64,000 nucleotides of DNA, from NCBI GenBank assembly GCA_046345315.1, contig JBKDKA010000176.1:5719-69718 (forward strand), given 5' to 3'. The notes beneath the pieces are model-generated. The model made no database searches, was not told where the DNA came from, and saw only the letters and a program-made list of their open reading frames with translations. The stretch is from F1-80-MAGs062 sp046345315. GTDB taxonomy: Bacteria > Planctomycetota > Planctomycetia > Planctomycetales > Planctomycetaceae. Positions 61,669-64,000 of this stretch are shown here, one piece after another; the stretch's first letter is position 1, and each line of letters starts with the position of its first letter. The translations under genes and the position numbers were made by a program.

Positions 61669-62712
61669 TCAGGTCTTCTGCAGTTCTTCCGCTTTTGCCT
61701 TCAGATCAGCGGCCTTCTTGATCGTTTCTTCCTGCTTCTTCTTCAGGTCTTCGACAGCTTTTGCAGCTTCATCAGACTTCTTCTTTGCCTCTTCAGCGGC
61801 TTTCTTTGCATCCTCTGCCGGTTTCTTCGCAGCTTCGACACGTGGCAGCGCTCCTTCTACTTCCTTCTGAGCCGCAGCGACTGCAGCTTCTGCGGCAGTG
61901 ACTGCTTCCGCAGGAGAGTTTGGATTTTCTTTGAGGTTCGCCAGCGACTTAGTCAGAGCCTCGAGATTGGCGGTTTCCGCTTCGAGGACTTTTGTTGCCG
62001 TATCAAGAACACCCTGAGCAAGTTCCTGCTGCTTCGCTGAGGCTGCGGAAGCGGCGACGGCAGCTTCAGCGGCTTTCATCTGCTCCGGCAGTTTCACTGC
62101 AATCTCTTCGACTTCTTTGGCAGCATCTTCAGCACTGCGAACTGCCTCGATTTTTGCCTTCTCTTTGTCCTTTTTGAAATCCGGGACAATCTCAATTTCG
62201 GGGACAGCTGCCTTCAGCGCTTCTTCACCGGCTTCTGTTACAGCGGTCTGCCAGACAAAGATCTTCCGCAGTTTCTTCAGGGACTGAAGGCCTGCAAGAC
62301 CGGCGTCCGTCACTTTGGTTTCGTAGAGATTCAGATACTCGAGGCTTTCAAGCCCTGCCAGACTGGCCAGCCCGGCGTCGGTGATGGCAGTTTTTTCGAG
62401 GTGCAGGCGAGTCAGCCCTTTCAGCCCTGCAATCTGTGCGAGGCCGGCGTCGGTGATTTTGGTTCCCCGCAGATTGAGCGTATGAATGTTTCCCGATCCG
62501 GCAAGAACAGAAAGCGTCTGATCGTTGATTTCTTTGTCAGAAAGATGAAACGCAACCGACAGCCGGGCGTCATTCTTCGCAAGTGGCATTGCCTGCCCAC
62601 CTGCCGCACGTACAGCTTCCATGACTTTCTTGTCGGCCTCCGAGACCTCCTGCTGTGCAATAGCCTGAGCGGAAAAGAGCAACCCACAAAGAAGGTATCC
62701 CACGAACTTCAC
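61669..62712 (-). CDS. Secreted LRR plus coiled-coil protein
   Basis: Starting at the GTG at 62712 (GAGGTG upstream) gives 347 residues with a signal peptide (VKFVGYLLCGLLFSAQAIAQ). Residues about 40-180 are leucine-rich repeats of the cysteine-containing/RI-like bacterial type, each with the unit TKITDAGLAQIAGLKGLTRL. From about 180 to the end it is a charged, Ala/Lys/Glu-rich coiled coil (AEDAKKAAEEAKKKSDEAAK), probably a long helix. The longer frame to 62781 was rejected because its extra residues are unlike a protein start. LRR proteins fused to coiled coils occur often in Planctomycetes and are probably structural. Confidence 0.82.
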   Translation of the reverse strand: MKFVGYLLCGLLFSAQAIAQQEVSEADKKVMEAVRAAGGQAMPLAKNDARLSVAFHLSDKEINDQTLSVLAGSGNIHTLNLRGTKITDAGLAQIAGLKGLTRLHLEKTAITDAGLASLAGLESLEYLNLYETKVTDAGLAGLQSLKKLRKIFVWQTAVTEAGEEALKAAVPEIEIVPDFKKDKEKAKIEAVRSAEDAAKEVEEIAVKLPEQMKAAEAAVAASAASAKQQELAQGVLDTATKVLEAETANLEALTKSLANLKENPNSPAEAVTAAEAAVAAAQKEVEGALPRVEAAKKPAEDAKKAAEEAKKKSDEAAKAVEDLKKKQEETIKKAADLKAKAEELQKT

Positions 62713-63140
62713 GATACACCTCGAATTCAAAACTGCACCCAGGAAACATCCGGGCAACTGCCCTCCGGACGAAGTGAGCACTTCGCCTTACACCGCAGAA
62801 TAGGCAGAATCCCGAGGCCCTGCAACAGGCTGGACAGTCAGACAGGCGACTGGAGCTGAATCCGTCCGGCGTCGGAACTCTATCATTGACACAGCCGGGG
62901 AGCTGAGATTGTCGAGGCGAGCTCTGAGAAAAGGGGATCGCAGGCAATGTTCGTTGGATGCCAGATTTCTAACTGGACAGCGTCATGTTCTTCTGGAAAT
63001 TCTGCGATTCAGGCCCAGCGGGCCGTTAGAACCTCTGCCAAAGAACCTCTGCCGACGTCGCGAGACGCCGGAACAGATTCCAGAGATGACAAAGGTCCTC
63101 CTGGCGTCCAGCTGTAGTTCAGATTTCGTTCGAAGGCGTT
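62713..63140. other. Upstream region of the LRR gene
   Basis: About 430 bp with no supported gene. It presumably contains the LRR promoter on the minus strand. Several short frames cross it on both strands and none has family resemblance. Confidence 0.3.
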
Positions 63141-63380
63141 GTGACGCGGCTGTATTATGACGACAATGAACACGACAACGGCCGGTTGATCGAAAAGCAG
63201 TTCTTTGACAATGCGACACGATTCAACGGGGGAATGGGCGTTCCGTCCGAAACTCAGCTGTATTCGTACGACGCCTTCGGCCGGATGATTTCCACGGTCT
63301 GGGATCGGGAACTGGTTTTCGGCCCAACCGGGCCATTCGTTCCCATAGCCTGGCCCAAAGCTGAGCGGCGGGCCAGGTGA
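63126..63380 (+). pseudogene. YD/RHS-repeat gene fragment
   Basis: The frame reads VTRLYYDDNEHDNGRLIEKQ, then ETQLYSYDAFGRMISTVWDR, containing the YSYDAFGR type repeat typical of RHS/YD-repeat proteins. It has no upstream coding context (an in-frame stop lies close by) and after WDRELVFGP it runs into low-value sequence. It is therefore most likely a remnant of a much larger RHS-family gene. Confidence 0.6.
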
Positions 63381-63510
63381 CGATGTTGCATCAGATTGGT
63401 GTTTGCCATGTGGGGCCAGGGTCTCCCAATGTTGGGCCCGGGTCTCCCGACCCGGCCTTCACAGCAAACCCAGACTCTCAGAATACTCCTACACCCTGCG
63501 AGCCGACGGA

Positions 63511-63621
63511 AAACGGTCTTCGGCGGATGGCCCCCCTGGCAGTCGTCGGCTTCCGTCCGGCTTGTCCGGGCGGAGCCCACAATTGACAGCTACTGAGAAA
63601 CCTCTCCATCCGAACTGATCT
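63511..63621 (+). repeat. GC-rich direct repeat, left copy
   Basis: About 110 bp from aaacggtcttcggcggatgg through cttgtccgggcggagcccac to ctccatccgaactgatct. It is repeated nearly identically at 63890-64000. Confidence 0.85.
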
Positions 63622-63889
63622 CCGTCGGGCTCGCCCCGGCGGAATCCACGACTCGACTCGCTGCGTCCGCCGGGACAAGCCCGGCGGAGCGCAAGCCCCG
63701 AGTAACATTCGCAGGCTCTCGCAGCAGCCTGTAGCTGCCAATTGAGTCCTCCGCCGAGATAAACTCGACGGAAGGATCTCCGGCACGACGAGTACTCGCA
63801 TCACGAGCTACCTGATTGAGGCTGGGTGTCCCGACCGCTTTGTGGGATTACCGCAGACTCGTCAATCATTCCGCACAACGCGCCGTGAG
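63622..63889. other. Spacer between the two direct repeats
   Basis: About 270 bp containing inverted GC-rich arms, for example gtccgccgggacaagcccgg, complementary in type to gtccggcttgtccgggcgg of the flanking repeats. No protein-coding frame of value was seen. Confidence 0.45.
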
Positions 63890-64000
63890 AAACGGACTTC
63901 GGCGGATGGCACCCATGGCAGGCGTCGGCTTCCGTCCGGCTTGTCCGGGCGGAGCCCACAATTGACAGCTACTGAGAAACCTCTCCATCCGAACTGATCT
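63890..64000 (+). repeat. GC-rich direct repeat, right copy
   Basis: Near-identical to 63511-63621 (for example cggcttccgtccggcttgtc and attgacagctactgagaaac), with a few substitutions at its left end. It runs to the window edge, so a longer array may continue to the right. Confidence 0.85.

Noticed and set aside
1..64000. tRNA, rRNA and CRISPR search by eye
   Set aside because: No cloverleaf with a TTCGA-type arm in the gaps, no rRNA-like sequence and no regular repeat-spacer array were found.

Overview
The window reads as ordinary chromosomal DNA from a Planctomycetes bacterium, most likely order Planctomycetales. The evidence is two DUF1559 prepilin-type proteins with the H-X9-DG motif, a DUF1570 protein with a HEATH motif, many secreted TPR, LRR and transthyretin-like proteins, two FHA proteins and numerous GTG/TTG starts. 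No rRNA, tRNA, CRISPR array, phage or intact transposase was found. Nearly all of the DNA is coding, with genes in short strand-coherent runs.

Layout. 0.6-18.5 kb is almost all minus strand: a divergent RuvB, a TPR protein, an endonuclease-III-like protein with a basic tail, rbfA-infB-nusA, a small conserved protein, an FHA protein, a glycine-cleavage block (lipoate ligase, gcvPB, gcvPA, gcvH), rpiB and a low-molecular-weight phosphatase. 18.8-27.4 kb is plus strand: mnmG, an HTH-receiver regulator, a histidine kinase, a DapA-like aldolase, a helical protein and a UbiB-type kinase. 27.4-38.7 kb holds an EamA transporter, a lipoprotein hydrolase, a DUF2079 membrane protein, a 1417-residue secretin with glycine-rich inserts, and a gamma-glutamylcyclotransferase. 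38.7-45.5 kb holds a thioesterase, a Cys/His-repeat secreted protein, two small lipoproteins, a BshB1-like deacetylase, a second FHA protein, RarA, a BON protein and a CXXCH protein. 45.8-56.3 kb is the most lineage-specific part: DUF1559 proteins, transthyretin-like proteins, an SLBB membrane protein translationally coupled to an actin/Hsp70-fold ATPase, a DUF1570 protein and an aminotransferase. 56.3-62.7 kb holds hisH-hisA, a PhyH-type dioxygenase, queG, a membrane-anchored PQQ-propeller protein and an LRR/coiled-coil protein. The last 1.2 kb holds a YD-repeat remnant and GC-rich direct repeats.

How genes connect. nusA-infB-rbfA is the classic transcription/translation block and carries a terminator-like hairpin in the nusA leader. 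The glycine-cleavage genes sit with a ligase that can lipoylate GcvH, but the T-protein is not in the window. Five copies of an imperfect palindromic intergenic repeat (about 80-90 bp, REP-like) are scattered between genes, and one abuts the 5' end of a transporter gene that lacks a usable start codon. The most unusual candidates are the SLBB/actin-like pair, the secretin with GFGG-type repeats, and the endonuclease-III-like fold joined to a histone-H1-like tail.
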